NCBI RefSeq assembly: GCF_001708505.1 | Contig: NZ_CP015992.1 | Location: 2,480,001-2,544,000, forward strand | Source: Pseudomonas sp. TCU-HL1 | GTDB taxonomy: Bacteria > Pseudomonadota > Gammaproteobacteria > Pseudomonadales > Pseudomonadaceae | Length of the DNA stretch: 64,000 nucleotides | Direction of reading: 5' to 3' | Part shown: piece by piece, positions 23,646-31,410 of the stretch | How the letters are laid out: each line of letters begins with the position of its first letter | Position numbering within the stretch: the first letter of the stretch is position 1 | Translations under genes and position numbers: made by a program | Notes under the pieces: generated by a model | What the model was told of the DNA's origin: nothing | Databases searched by the model: none | What the model saw: only the letters and a program-made list of their open reading frames with translations

Positions 23646-25331
23646 ATGACCCAGGAACTCGGCACTTTCGCCGCGCTCGGCATTCATCCCAATGTACTGG
23701 CCGCAATCTCTGCGGTCGGCTATGAAGAGCCGTCCCCCATCCAGGCCCAATCGATTCCGGTGATCCTCGCCGGTCACGACATGATTGGCCAGGCCCAGAC
23801 CGGTACCGGCAAGACTGCAGCCTTCGCGCTGCCGATCCTGTCGCGCATCGATCCGGCCAAACGAGAGCCGCAGGCGCTGATCCTGGCACCGACCCGCGAG
23901 CTCGCACTGCAAGTCGCCACCGCTTTTGAAACCTACGCCAAGCAGATACCCGGCCTGAGCGTGGTCGCCGTCTACGGTGGCGCGCCCATGGGCCCGCAGC
24001 TCAAGGCCCTGCGCCAGGGCGCCCAGGTGATCGTGGCCACCCCCGGCCGTCTCTGCGACCACCTGCGTCGCGATGACAAGGTGCTCGCTACCGTGCAGCA
24101 GCTGGTGCTGGACGAAGCGGACGAGATGCTCAAGCTCGGCTTCATGGACGACCTCGAAGTGATCTTCGAAGCCCTCCCGGAAAGCCGTCAGAGCGTGCTG
24201 TTCTCTGCCACCCTGCCGCCGTCGATCCGCTCGATCGCCGAGCGTCACCTGCGGAACCCGCAGCACGTCAAGATTGCTGCCAAGACCCAGACCGTAGCGC
24301 GCATCGAGCAGGCCCACCTGATGGTCCATGCCGACCAGAAGACTGCCGCAGTCCTGCGCCTGCTGGAAGTCGAGGAATTCGACGCGCTGATCGCGTTCGT
24401 GCGCACCAAGCAGGCCACCCTGGATCTGGCCAGCGCGCTGGAAGCCAAGGGCTACAAGGCTGCCGCACTGAACGGTGACATCGCCCAGAACCAGCGTGAA
24501 CGTGTGATCGAGTCCCTGAAGGATGGTCGCCTGGATATCGTGGTTGCCACCGACGTTGCCGCTCGCGGCATCGACGTACCGCGCATCACCCACGTGTTCA
24601 ACGTGGATATGCCCTACGACCCGGAATCCTACGTGCACCGTATCGGCCGTACCGGCCGTGCCGGTCGCGATGGCCGCGCACTGCTGCTGGTGACTCCGCG
24701 TGAGCGCCGCATGCTGCAGGTGATCGAGCGTGTCACCGGCCAGAAGGTTGCCGAGGTGCGCTTGCCCAATGCCCAGCAGGTGCTGGATGCGCGCATCAAG
24801 AAACTGACCACTAGCCTCACTCCGCTGGTGACCGAGGCCGATGCCAAGTACGGCGATCTGCTGGACCGCCTGGTTGCCGATATCGGTTGCACCCCGCGTG
24901 CCCTGGCCGCCGCGCTGCTGCAGCGTGCCACCAACGGCCAGGCCCTGAACCTGGCGGACGTGGAGCGCGAGCAGCCGCTGGTGCCGAGCTTCCAGCAGCG
25001 TGAGCGCCGTGAGCGTGATGGCGGTGAGCGCGGTGAGCGTGGCGAACGTGGTGAGTACCGCGAGCGTCGTGCGCCGATGCCGTTGGCCGAAGGCCGCGTG
25101 CGCTGCCGCACTGCCTTGGGTACTCGCGACGGTATCGCCGCGAAGAACCTGCTGGGCGCCATCCTCAACGAGGGCGGTATCGCCCGTGAGGCCATCGGTC
25201 GTATCCAGATCCGCGAAACCTTCAGCCTGATCGAGCTGCCGGAAGAAGGCCTCGACCGCCTGCTGGGCAAGCTTAAAGACACTCGCGTCGCCGGCAAGCA
25301 GCTGAAGCTGCGCCGCTATCGCGAGGACTGA
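23646..25331 (+). CDS. deaD: ATP-dependent RNA helicase DeaD (DEAD-box)
   Basis: A 561-residue DEAD-box helicase. Q motif near residue 31 (SPIQAQSIP), Walker A AQTGTGKT (50-57), PTRELA, DEAD (156-159), SAT (187-189), the C-terminal helicase motifs ARGIDVPRI and HRIGRTGRAGR, then an Arg/Glu/Gly-rich linker (about 435-465). A C-terminal DbpA/CsdA RNA-binding domain follows (about 478-561, GTRDGIAAKNLLGAILNEGG). The domain set fits DeaD/CsdA, which remodels rRNA during 50S assembly, mainly in the cold. The long leader supports post-transcriptional control. Confidence 0.94.
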   Translation: MTQELGTFAALGIHPNVLAAISAVGYEEPSPIQAQSIPVILAGHDMIGQAQTGTGKTAAFALPILSRIDPAKREPQALILAPTRELALQVATAFETYAKQIPGLSVVAVYGGAPMGPQLKALRQGAQVIVATPGRLCDHLRRDDKVLATVQQLVLDEADEMLKLGFMDDLEVIFEALPESRQSVLFSATLPPSIRSIAERHLRNPQHVKIAAKTQTVARIEQAHLMVHADQKTAAVLRLLEVEEFDALIAFVRTKQATLDLASALEAKGYKAAALNGDIAQNQRERVIESLKDGRLDIVVATDVAARGIDVPRITHVFNVDMPYDPESYVHRIGRTGRAGRDGRALLLVTPRERRMLQVIERVTGQKVAEVRLPNAQQVLDARIKKLTTSLTPLVTEADAKYGDLLDRLVADIGCTPRALAAALLQRATNGQALNLADVEREQPLVPSFQQRERRERDGGERGERGERGEYRERRAPMPLAEGRVRCRTALGTRDGIAAKNLLGAILNEGGIAREAIGRIQIRETFSLIELPEEGLDRLLGKLKDTRVAGKQLKLRRYRED

Positions 25332-25353
25332 CGCGCGCCGTGGTAAACGAGAG

Positions 25354-25377
25354 AGCCCCGCATTGCGGGGCTTTTTT
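25354..25377 (+). terminator. Rho-independent terminator of deaD
   Basis: AGCCCCGC-ATT-GCGGGGCT (25354-25372) followed by a run of T to 25377, 22 bases after the stop. Confidence 0.92.
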
Positions 25378-25404
25378 GTGGGTGCGTGCTTGGCTGACTT
25401 GGCC

Positions 25405-25446
25405 CTGTGGGAGCGAATTCATTCGCGAATGAATTCGCTCCCACAG
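25405..25446. repeat. Perfect 42-bp palindrome (GTGGGAGCGAATTCATTCGCG family)
   Basis: Two 21-base halves, CTGTGGGAGCGAATTCATTCG and its exact reverse complement less nothing between them, give an uninterrupted palindrome. An imperfect copy lies at 42298-42335 and a half copy at 19791-19813. This is a common dispersed extragenic palindrome type in Pseudomonas. Confidence 0.85.
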
Positions 25447-25465
25447 CCCCCTCGGCTGCAAGCTT

Positions 25466-26233
25466 CTAGTCGAAACGATAGATATCCATCCCCAGCGCAC
25501 CCAGGGTGAAGCCGCTGTGCACCAGGCCGAACCGGTCGCCGGCGCCACGGGCGAAGTAGAGTGGCAGCAGGTGTTCGTCCCGGGGGTGATTGCGCGCGGC
25601 ATGAGGTGCCTGTGTGCGGTAGGCATGCAGCGCAGCCTCGTCGCCTGCTTCGAGGCGCTCCACCATCCAGTCGCGAAACTCCTTCGCCCAGGGCGTCACG
25701 GTTTCCGGGCCGGCGCGCCAGTCCAGTTCGCCCAGGTTGTGCGTGATGCTGCCGGAGCCGATCAGCAGGATGCCCTGTTGACGCAGGCCGGCCAGGGCCT
25801 GGCCGACGCGGGTCTGGAACGCCGGCCCGAGTCGGGTGGGTAGCGATAGCTGGATGACCGGGATGTCGGCATCCGGATACATCAGCGACAGCGGCACCCA
25901 GGTGCCATGGTCGAAGGGGCGCTCCGGATCGACGTCTGCGGGAAGCCCGGCTTCGGTCAACAGCTTGGCGATCCCCCTGGCCAGTTCAGGCTCGCCCGGT
26001 GCGGGGTACTGCACGGCGTATAGCGGTGGCGGAAATCCGTAGAAGTCGTGCCAGGTCTCTGGGTGGGCGTTGCCGCTTAGCAGCAGGCGGTCGCTTTCCC
26101 AGTGGGCGGTCACCACCAGGATCGCTTTGGGGCGCGGAAGGGTATCGGCCAGGGTCTTGAGCGCCGGGCCACTTTCGCCGGGCTCCAGGGCAAGCATTGG
26201 GGAGCCATGGGAGATGTACAGGCTGGGTAGCAT
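25466..26233 (-). CDS. 4,5-DOPA-dioxygenase-type extradiol dioxygenase (LigB family)
   Basis: A 255-residue class III extradiol ring-cleavage dioxygenase related to E. coli YgiD and plant DODA. The histidines expected at the metal site are visible: H9 (ISHGSPM), H44 (VTAHWES), H165 (SITHNLG) and H221 (DEHLLPL), plus the DHGTWVPL motif at 109-116. I chose ATG 26233 because CCGGAGGA sits just upstream and SLYISHGSPM must be N-terminal. Role on natural catechols is unknown. It is divergent from tpm. Confidence 0.9.
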   Translation of the reverse strand: MLPSLYISHGSPMLALEPGESGPALKTLADTLPRPKAILVVTAHWESDRLLLSGNAHPETWHDFYGFPPPLYAVQYPAPGEPELARGIAKLLTEAGLPADVDPERPFDHGTWVPLSLMYPDADIPVIQLSLPTRLGPAFQTRVGQALAGLRQQGILLIGSGSITHNLGELDWRAGPETVTPWAKEFRDWMVERLEAGDEAALHAYRTQAPHAARNHPRDEHLLPLYFARGAGDRFGLVHSGFTLGALGMDIYRFD

Positions 26234-26332
26234 TTCGGAATTCCTCCGGTAGGATTCCGGCATCATCCGGGCTGGATATATCGATTTCCAGCATAAATAT
26301 TTGAGCGTTTTGATCGAATTGATGGAGGCGTC

Positions 26333-27034
26333 ATGGACGAACAGTTCTGGCAGGCGCGCTGGGCGCAGAACCAGATCGGTTTCCACCAGCGGGAGGTCAA
26401 TCCTTACCTGGAGCGCTACTGGCCGCAGTTGGAACTACCGCAAGGCTGCCAGGTGCTGGTGCCGCTTTGCGGCAAGACCCTGGACCTGATCTGGCTGGCG
26501 GGGCAGGGGTACAAGGTGCTGGTTGTCGAACTGGCCGAGCAGGCGGTGAGGGACTTCTTCGCTGAGCAGGGGTTAATCCCCGAGGTGGCGCAGCAGGGCG
26601 CCTTGCGTCGGTACAGTGCGGGCACCATCGAGATTCTCCAGGGAGATTTCTTCGCCGTTACCGCCGACGATGTCGCTGATTGCCGCGCACTCTACGATCG
26701 CGCGGCGATCATCGCCTTACCGCCGGCGATGCAGGATGACTACGTTGCCCATCTGGAACGCATCCTGTCACGGCCCTGCGACGGGCTGATGGTCACCCTC
26801 GATTACGAGCAGGCGCGCCTTGAGGGGCCGCCGTTTTCGGTGCCCGAAACCGAGGTGCGGCGGCACCTGGAGGCCGGCTGGGAGGTGGCAATGCTGGAGC
26901 GCCACGACGTGTTGGAGCAGAACTGGAAATTCGCCTCTCGCGGGCTGGATAGCCTGCATGAGCCGGTGTTCCGCCTGAAGCGACGCTGGGGCGTATCCGG
27001 CGGTGAGGTCTGGCCGGGTTGCTCAGCTGGGTAG
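26333..27034 (+). CDS. tpm: Thiopurine S-methyltransferase
   Basis: A 233-residue SAM-dependent methyltransferase of the bacterial TPMT family, known in Pseudomonas for methylating thiopurines and for tellurite/selenium methylation. Visible: FWQARWAQNQIGFHQREVNP (5-24), VLVPLCGKTLDLIWLA (SAM motif), and YDRAAIIALPPAMQ. GGAGG precedes ATG 26333. It is about 15 residues longer than the usual 217-218 because the C-terminus (GVSGGEVWPGCSAG) runs to a TAG supplied by the edge of a GTAGGATGG repeat, so the tail is probably not ancestral. Confidence 0.93.
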   Translation: MDEQFWQARWAQNQIGFHQREVNPYLERYWPQLELPQGCQVLVPLCGKTLDLIWLAGQGYKVLVVELAEQAVRDFFAEQGLIPEVAQQGALRRYSAGTIEILQGDFFAVTADDVADCRALYDRAAIIALPPAMQDDYVAHLERILSRPCDGLMVTLDYEQARLEGPPFSVPETEVRRHLEAGWEVAMLERHDVLEQNWKFASRGLDSLHEPVFRLKRRWGVSGGEVWPGCSAG

Positions 27035-27084
27035 GATGGCGTAGAGCGAAGCGAAACCCATCAAGACCCTGCACCGCCGCCTAC
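27031..27084. repeat. Dispersed repeat (GTAGGATGGCGTAGAGCGAAG type)
   Basis: Begins GTAGGATGGCGTAGAGCGAA, contains GCGAAACCCATC and ends in GCCGCCTAC, a widespread gammaproteobacterial extragenic repeat. Its first bases supply the tpm stop codon. Confidence 0.6.
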
Positions 27085-27103
27085 GGTGACGTCTTTGCTG
27101 CGC

Positions 27104-27128
27104 AAAAAAAGGCGGCCAGTTGGCCGCC
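27104..27128 (-). terminator. Rho-independent terminator of htpX
   Basis: On the minus strand GGCGGCC-AACT-GGCCGCC is followed by seven T, 20 bases after the htpX stop. Confidence 0.9.
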
Positions 27129-27147
27129 CAAGTCAGTGTGAGTCGTT

Positions 27148-28020
27148 TCAGCCGCGGCGGCGCAGGGCCTCGATACGGTCTTCCAGCGGCGGGTGGCTCA
27201 TCAGCAGGCCGGCGAGGCCGTGCTTCAGGCCGCCATTGATGCCGAAGGCGGTCAGGCTGTCGGGCATCTGCACCGGCACGCCCTGTTCGGCACGCAGGCG
27301 CTGCAGGGCGCCGATCATGGCGTTGGTGCCGGCCAGGTCGGCGCCGGCTTCGTCGGCACGGAATTCCCGGCGGCGTGAGAACCACATGACGATGATGCTG
27401 GCGAGGATGCCCAGGACCAGTTCGGCGAAGATGGTCGCGATGAAGTAGCCGATGCCTGGGCCTTCTTCGTTCTTCAGGATCACCTTGTCGACGAAGTTGC
27501 CGAAGATACGCGCGAAGAACATCACGAAAGTGTTCACCACGCCCTGGATCAACGCCAGGGTGACCATGTCGCCATTGGCCACGTGGCCGATCTCGTGGGC
27601 CAGAACGGCCTTCACTTCATCCGCGGAGAAGCGCTCCAGCAGACCCTGGCTCACGGCCACCAGTGCGTCGTTCTTGTTCCAGCCGGTGGCGAAGGCGTTG
27701 GCTTCGTACGCGGGGAAGATGCCCACTTCCGGCATCTTGATGCCGGCTTCGCGGGACAGTTGCTCGACGGTCTGCAGCAGCCACTGCTCATGGCGGGTGC
27801 GCGGTTGGGTGATGATTTCGGTGCCGGTGCTCATTTTCGCCATCCATTTGGAGATGAACAGCGAGACCAGCGAGCCGGCGAAGCCGAACACGGCGCAGAA
27901 GACCAGCAGGCTGCCGTAGTTCTGGCCGGTGAAACGGTCCACGCCCAGCAGCTTCAGGGTGATGCTGGCAATCACCAGGACTGCAAGGTTTGTGGCCAGG
28001 AACAACAGGATGCGCATCAT
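27148..28020 (-). CDS. htpX: Membrane-bound zinc metalloprotease HtpX
   Basis: A 290-residue M48B protease of the inner membrane that degrades misfolded membrane proteins alongside FtsH. The zinc motif HEIGH is at 142-146 and the third ligand lies in REFRADEAGA. Helices lie at about 4-24 and 36-56 and two more follow the active site. The C-terminus SHPPLEDRIEALRRRG is typical. ATG 28020 gives MMRILL as in P. aeruginosa. Confidence 0.95.
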   Translation of the reverse strand: MMRILLFLATNLAVLVIASITLKLLGVDRFTGQNYGSLLVFCAVFGFAGSLVSLFISKWMAKMSTGTEIITQPRTRHEQWLLQTVEQLSREAGIKMPEVGIFPAYEANAFATGWNKNDALVAVSQGLLERFSADEVKAVLAHEIGHVANGDMVTLALIQGVVNTFVMFFARIFGNFVDKVILKNEEGPGIGYFIATIFAELVLGILASIIVMWFSRRREFRADEAGADLAGTNAMIGALQRLRAEQGVPVQMPDSLTAFGINGGLKHGLAGLLMSHPPLEDRIEALRRRG

Positions 28021-28108
28021 GATTGGAACAGTCTCCTCACGGCGGAAAGCGTTTTGGTATGCGGGGGTATATAAGGGGCCGCCCTGGCGTATTCAACCAG
28101 GGACTATT

Positions 28109-28561
28109 TCAAACTATGTCGCCTGACGCGTCTGCACTGCTTTCGAAGATTAGCCGAGTCAGTTGCACGAGTCGTTCGCTGTCGGCGCCGCGCAAGGCTT
28201 CACGCAGTTGCTGCGCGAGGCTGGAATGAACTCGCAGGACGCTGGGCGGCAGGGTTTCAGCGGTGGCAGGAGCGCCCGGCAGGGCGCGTGACAGCCGCAG
28301 GAAGCCCTTTTCGGTCAGTACCGCCTGGTCCAGCGCTTCGAAGCGGATGGTGCTGTCGAAGCGCAGGTAGCCTTCGTCGGCCAGCCAGAGCAGGGCGCCC
28401 AGGCAGCTTTCGTGGCGCTGGCTGGGCAGGCCGAATTGGTCCGGCTCGGACGGGCCGATCAGATCGTCCACATACAGGGCGATGCGTCGCGGAAAGGCCT
28501 GGTACAGCTGTATCAGGCCGGCGGCGCAATCCTTGTAGAAATCGTCGATCTGGAGGTCCAT
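28109..28561 (-). CDS. Conserved protein of unknown function
   Basis: A 150-residue soluble protein with no family I can name. The N-terminal half (about 5-75) looks like a winged-helix or coiled module (DDFYKDCAAGLIQLYQAFPR, LLWLADEGYLRFDSTIRFEA, EKGFLRLSR). The second motif resembles a truncated wHTH that reads small regulatory domains. It lies between htpX and alaA on the same strand, six bases from the alaA stop, and this neighbourhood is kept in P. aeruginosa. Confidence 0.8.
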   Translation of the reverse strand: MDLQIDDFYKDCAAGLIQLYQAFPRRIALYVDDLIGPSEPDQFGLPSQRHESCLGALLWLADEGYLRFDSTIRFEALDQAVLTEKGFLRLSRALPGAPATAETLPPSVLRVHSSLAQQLREALRGADSERLVQLTRLIFESSADASGDIV

Positions 28562-28567
28562 GCGGGG

Positions 28568-29779
28568 TTACTGGCGGTACGACTTGAGGAAGCTACCGAT
28601 GCGGCCGATGGCCTGTTCCAGGTCGTCGACGCGGGGCAGGGTGACCACGCGGAAGTGGTCCGGCCACGGCCAGTTGAAGGCGGTGCCCTGGACGATCAGC
28701 AACTTCTCGGACAGCAGCAGGTCGAGGACGAACTTCTCGTCGTTGTGGATCGGGCAGACCTTAGGGTCGATCTTCGGGAAGGCGTAGAGCGCGCCCATGG
28801 GCTTCACGCAGCTGACGCCGGGAATGTCGTTGAGCAGTTCCCAGGCGCGGTTGCGCTGTTCCAGCAGGCGGCCATTGGGTAGCACCAGGTCGTTGATGCT
28901 CTGGTAGCCGCCCAGGGCGGTCTGGATGGCATGCTGGCTCGGGACGTTGGCGCACAGGCGCATGTTGGCCAGGATGTCCAGGCCTTCGATGTAGCTCTGG
29001 GCCTTGTGCTTGGGGCCGGAGATGGCCAGCCAGCCGGAACGGAAGCCGGCCACGCGGTAGGACTTGGACAGGCCGTTGAACGTCAGGCAGAGCACGTCCG
29101 GCGCCAAGGAAGCGGTGGAGATGTGCTTGGCCTCGTCGTAGAGGATCTTGTCGTAGATCTCGTCGGAGAACAGTACCAGGTTGTGCTGGCGGGCCAGCTC
29201 GACGATGTCCAGCAGCACTTCGCGGGAATACACGGCGCCGGTGGGGTTGTTCGGGTTGATCAGCACCAGGGCCTTGGTGTTCGGGGTGATCTTCGCCTTC
29301 ATGTCGGCGATGTCCGGGAACCAGCCGGCCTGCTCGTCGCACAGGTAATGCACCGGCTTGCCGCCTCCCAGGGCCACCGAGGCGGTCCACAGCGGGTAGT
29401 CGGGCGCCGGGATCAGAACTTCATCGCCGTTGTTGAGCAGGGCCTGCATGGCCATCACGATCAGCTCGGAGACGCCATTGCCCAGGTAGATGTCTTCGAT
29501 GCCGACGCCTTCCACCTGCTTCTGCTGGTAGTACTGCATCACCGCCTTGCGCGCGCTGAACAGGCCCTTGGAATCGCTGTAGCCCTGGGCGGTAGGCAGG
29601 TTGCGGATCACGTCCTGGAGGATTTCTTCCGGGGCTTCGAAACCGAACGGCGCCGGGTTGCCGATGTTCAGCTTGAGGATGCGGTGGCCTTCCTCTTCCA
29701 GGCGTTTGGCGTGCTTGAGCACCGGTCCGCGGATGTCATAGCAGACGTTGGCGAGCTTGTTCGATTTGCTGACCTGCAT
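28568..29779 (-). CDS. alaA: Alanine-forming aminotransferase (AlaA-like)
   Basis: A 403-residue class I/II PLP aminotransferase close to E. coli AlaA (YfbQ), which makes alanine from pyruvate and glutamate. The N-terminus NVCYDIRGPVLKHAKRLEEE and LKLNIGNPAPFGFEAPEEIL are near-identical to that protein. The PLP lysine is K239 in FNGLSKSYRVAGFRSGW, and NPNNPTGAVY is the substrate loop. ATG 29779. It is divergent from msrB with about 175 bases between. Confidence 0.92.
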   Translation of the reverse strand: MQVSKSNKLANVCYDIRGPVLKHAKRLEEEGHRILKLNIGNPAPFGFEAPEEILQDVIRNLPTAQGYSDSKGLFSARKAVMQYYQQKQVEGVGIEDIYLGNGVSELIVMAMQALLNNGDEVLIPAPDYPLWTASVALGGGKPVHYLCDEQAGWFPDIADMKAKITPNTKALVLINPNNPTGAVYSREVLLDIVELARQHNLVLFSDEIYDKILYDEAKHISTASLAPDVLCLTFNGLSKSYRVAGFRSGWLAISGPKHKAQSYIEGLDILANMRLCANVPSQHAIQTALGGYQSINDLVLPNGRLLEQRNRAWELLNDIPGVSCVKPMGALYAFPKIDPKVCPIHNDEKFVLDLLLSEKLLIVQGTAFNWPWPDHFRVVTLPRVDDLEQAIGRIGSFLKSYRQ

Positions 29780-29953
29780 GATGCGTTACTGTCCCGAGGT
29801 GAAAAGAGTCGCACCGGGCGACGGGGATCGATGCGCCTTGGCAGCCTGTAACGCCGCTGCCAGACTGGCGTCTGATGAATCGCGCATGATACGTGCGGCC
29901 CGATGACCCGAAAAGGTCGGGACCGGGCTTTTTTACTACTGCCGAGGACTGTC

Positions 29954-30346
29954 ATGGACAAGCTTGAGAAACCCCTGGAAGCCTGGCGCGAGGAGCTTTC
30001 CGACGCCCAGTTCCACGTCTGCCGCCTGGGCGGCACTGAGCGTGCCTTCACCGGCGAGTACTACGCCACCAAGACGCCGGGCACTTATCACTGCGCCTGC
30101 TGCGGCGAGGCGCTGTTCGATTCCGATGCCAAGTACGACTCCGGCAGCGGTTGGCCGAGTTACTTCCAGCCGGTGAGCAAGGAGGTCATTGCCGAGCGCG
30201 AGGACTTCAGCCACGGCATGCACCGCATCGAAGTGCGTTGCGGTCGCTGCGATGCTCATCTGGGGCATGTCTTCCCCGATGGCCCGCGACCCACTGGCCT
30301 GCGCTACTGCATCAATTCGTTGTCGCTGAAGCTCGAACCGCGCTGA
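29954..30346 (+). CDS. msrB: Peptide-methionine (R)-S-oxide reductase MsrB
   Basis: A 130-residue MsrB that reduces Met-R-sulfoxide in proteins with thioredoxin. The zinc-binding CxxC pairs are C47/C50 and C96/C99, the catalytic cysteine is C119 (GLRYCINSLSL), and SGSGWPSYFQP is the substrate loop. A GAGGACTGTC site precedes ATG 29954. A terminator separates it from the peroxidase gene, so the two are regulated separately although both serve oxidative repair. Confidence 0.95.
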   Translation: MDKLEKPLEAWREELSDAQFHVCRLGGTERAFTGEYYATKTPGTYHCACCGEALFDSDAKYDSGSGWPSYFQPVSKEVIAEREDFSHGMHRIEVRCGRCDAHLGHVFPDGPRPTGLRYCINSLSLKLEPR

Positions 30347-30359
30347 GTCGTCCATCCGG

Positions 30360-30386
30360 AAAGGCTCGCCGAGAGGCGGGCCTTTT
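30360..30386 (+). terminator. Rho-independent terminator of msrB
   Basis: AAAGGCTCGCC (30360-30370) pairs with GGCGGGCCTTT (30375-30385) with one T-G pair and a GAGA loop, followed by T and AAT. Confidence 0.85.
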
Positions 30387-30394
30387 AATGGAGT

Positions 30395-30418
30395 AATTAG
30401 ATTGCATGCAATTTAATT
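30395..30418. promoter_or_regulatory. Candidate OspR operator before the peroxidase gene
   Basis: A 24-bp near-perfect dyad centred on ATTGCATGCAAT (30401-30412), with matching AATTAG/TTTAATT flanks. It lies about 46 bases before the peroxidase start, and the MarR-type regulator OspR is the second gene of the operon, so autoregulation at this site is likely. Confidence 0.65.
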
Positions 30419-30463
30419 GAGCGCTATTTTTAGCTGACTCTCTTACCGGAACAGGTTTCAGCC

Positions 30464-30949
30464 ATGAGCGACAAGATTCTCGATATCCCCGTGACCACCA
30501 TCAAAGGCGAGCAGAAGACCCTCGCGGATTTCGGCGGCAAGGCGTTGCTGGTGGTCAACACCGCCAGCAAATGTGGCTTCACGCCGCAGTACAAGGGGCT
30601 GGAAAGCCTCTGGCAGCAGTACAAGGACAAGGGCCTGGTGGTACTGGGCTTCCCCTGCAACCAGTTCGGCAAGCAGGAGCCCGGTGACGAAGGCGCTATC
30701 AGCGAGTTCTGTGAGCTCAACTTCGGCGTCAGCTTCCCGCTGTTCAAGAAGATCGACGTCAACGGCAGCGAGGCGCATCCGCTGTATGTGCAGCTGAAAA
30801 AGCGCGCGCCGGGCCTGCTGGGCAGCCAGGGCATCAAGTGGAACTTCACCAAGTTCCTGATCAGCCAGGACGGCGGTTCGATCAAGCGCTTCGCACCGAC
30901 CACTAAGCCGGAAGAGATCAGCGCCGAGATCGAAGCCCTGTTGAAATGA
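30464..30949 (+). CDS. Glutathione peroxidase-type thiol peroxidase (Cys form)
   Basis: A 161-residue GPx-family peroxidase. The peroxidatic cysteine is C37 (NTASKCGFTPQY), with the partner Gln in GFPCNQFGKQE and the Trp-Asn pair in IKWNFTKF. It lacks selenocysteine; bacterial Cys-GPx enzymes usually use thioredoxin. Its stop overlaps the ospR start (ATGA), so the two are translationally coupled. P. aeruginosa has the same pair, and there OspR represses the peroxidase. Confidence 0.94.
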   Translation: MSDKILDIPVTTIKGEQKTLADFGGKALLVVNTASKCGFTPQYKGLESLWQQYKDKGLVVLGFPCNQFGKQEPGDEGAISEFCELNFGVSFPLFKKIDVNGSEAHPLYVQLKKRAPGLLGSQGIKWNFTKFLISQDGGSIKRFAPTTKPEEISAEIEALLK

Positions 30950-31410
30950 ACACTCCGTCGATCGAACCGGAGCTGCTGCTGGACAACCAGCTCTGCTTCA
31001 AACTCTACGCCGCGTCCCGGGCCGTGACCCGGGGCTACCGGCCGCTACTCGAACCCCTGGGTCTGACCTATCCGCAGTACCTGGTCATGCTGGTGCTGTG
31101 GGAATGGCATGCGCGCCCGCCTGAGCAGCCCACGGTGAAGGCGCTGGGTGAGCGCCTGCTGCTGGACTCCGGCACCCTGACGCCCCTGCTCAAGCGGCTG
31201 GACCAGCTCGGCCTGGTGCTGCGTCGGCGCGCTGCCCATGACGAGCGCGAAGTTCACCTGGCACTGACGGAAGAAGGGGCCGCCCTGCGGGACAAGGTAA
31301 TGCCCCTGCGCAACGAACTGATCTGCTCCAGCGGCCTGGACCTCAACGAGATGGCCGAACTGCGCTCGCGCCTTGGCGAGCTGCTGGGGCGACTCATGGG
31401 GTCGCTTTAG
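30946..31410 (+). CDS. ospR: MarR-family oxidative stress regulator OspR
   Basis: A 154-residue MarR/OhrR-type regulator. The sensing cysteine lies in LLLDNQLCFKLYAASR (Cys17) and a second cysteine at 127 (ELICSSG) could form the disulfide. The winged helix-turn-helix is at about 64-104. Compared with the ohrR product at 13673-14119 it has the same N-terminal signature but a longer wing region. It overlaps the peroxidase gene by four bases and the convergent sagS by 17 bases. Confidence 0.92.
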   Translation: MNTPSIEPELLLDNQLCFKLYAASRAVTRGYRPLLEPLGLTYPQYLVMLVLWEWHARPPEQPTVKALGERLLLDSGTLTPLLKRLDQLGLVLRRRAAHDEREVHLALTEEGAALRDKVMPLRNELICSSGLDLNEMAELRSRLGELLGRLMGSL

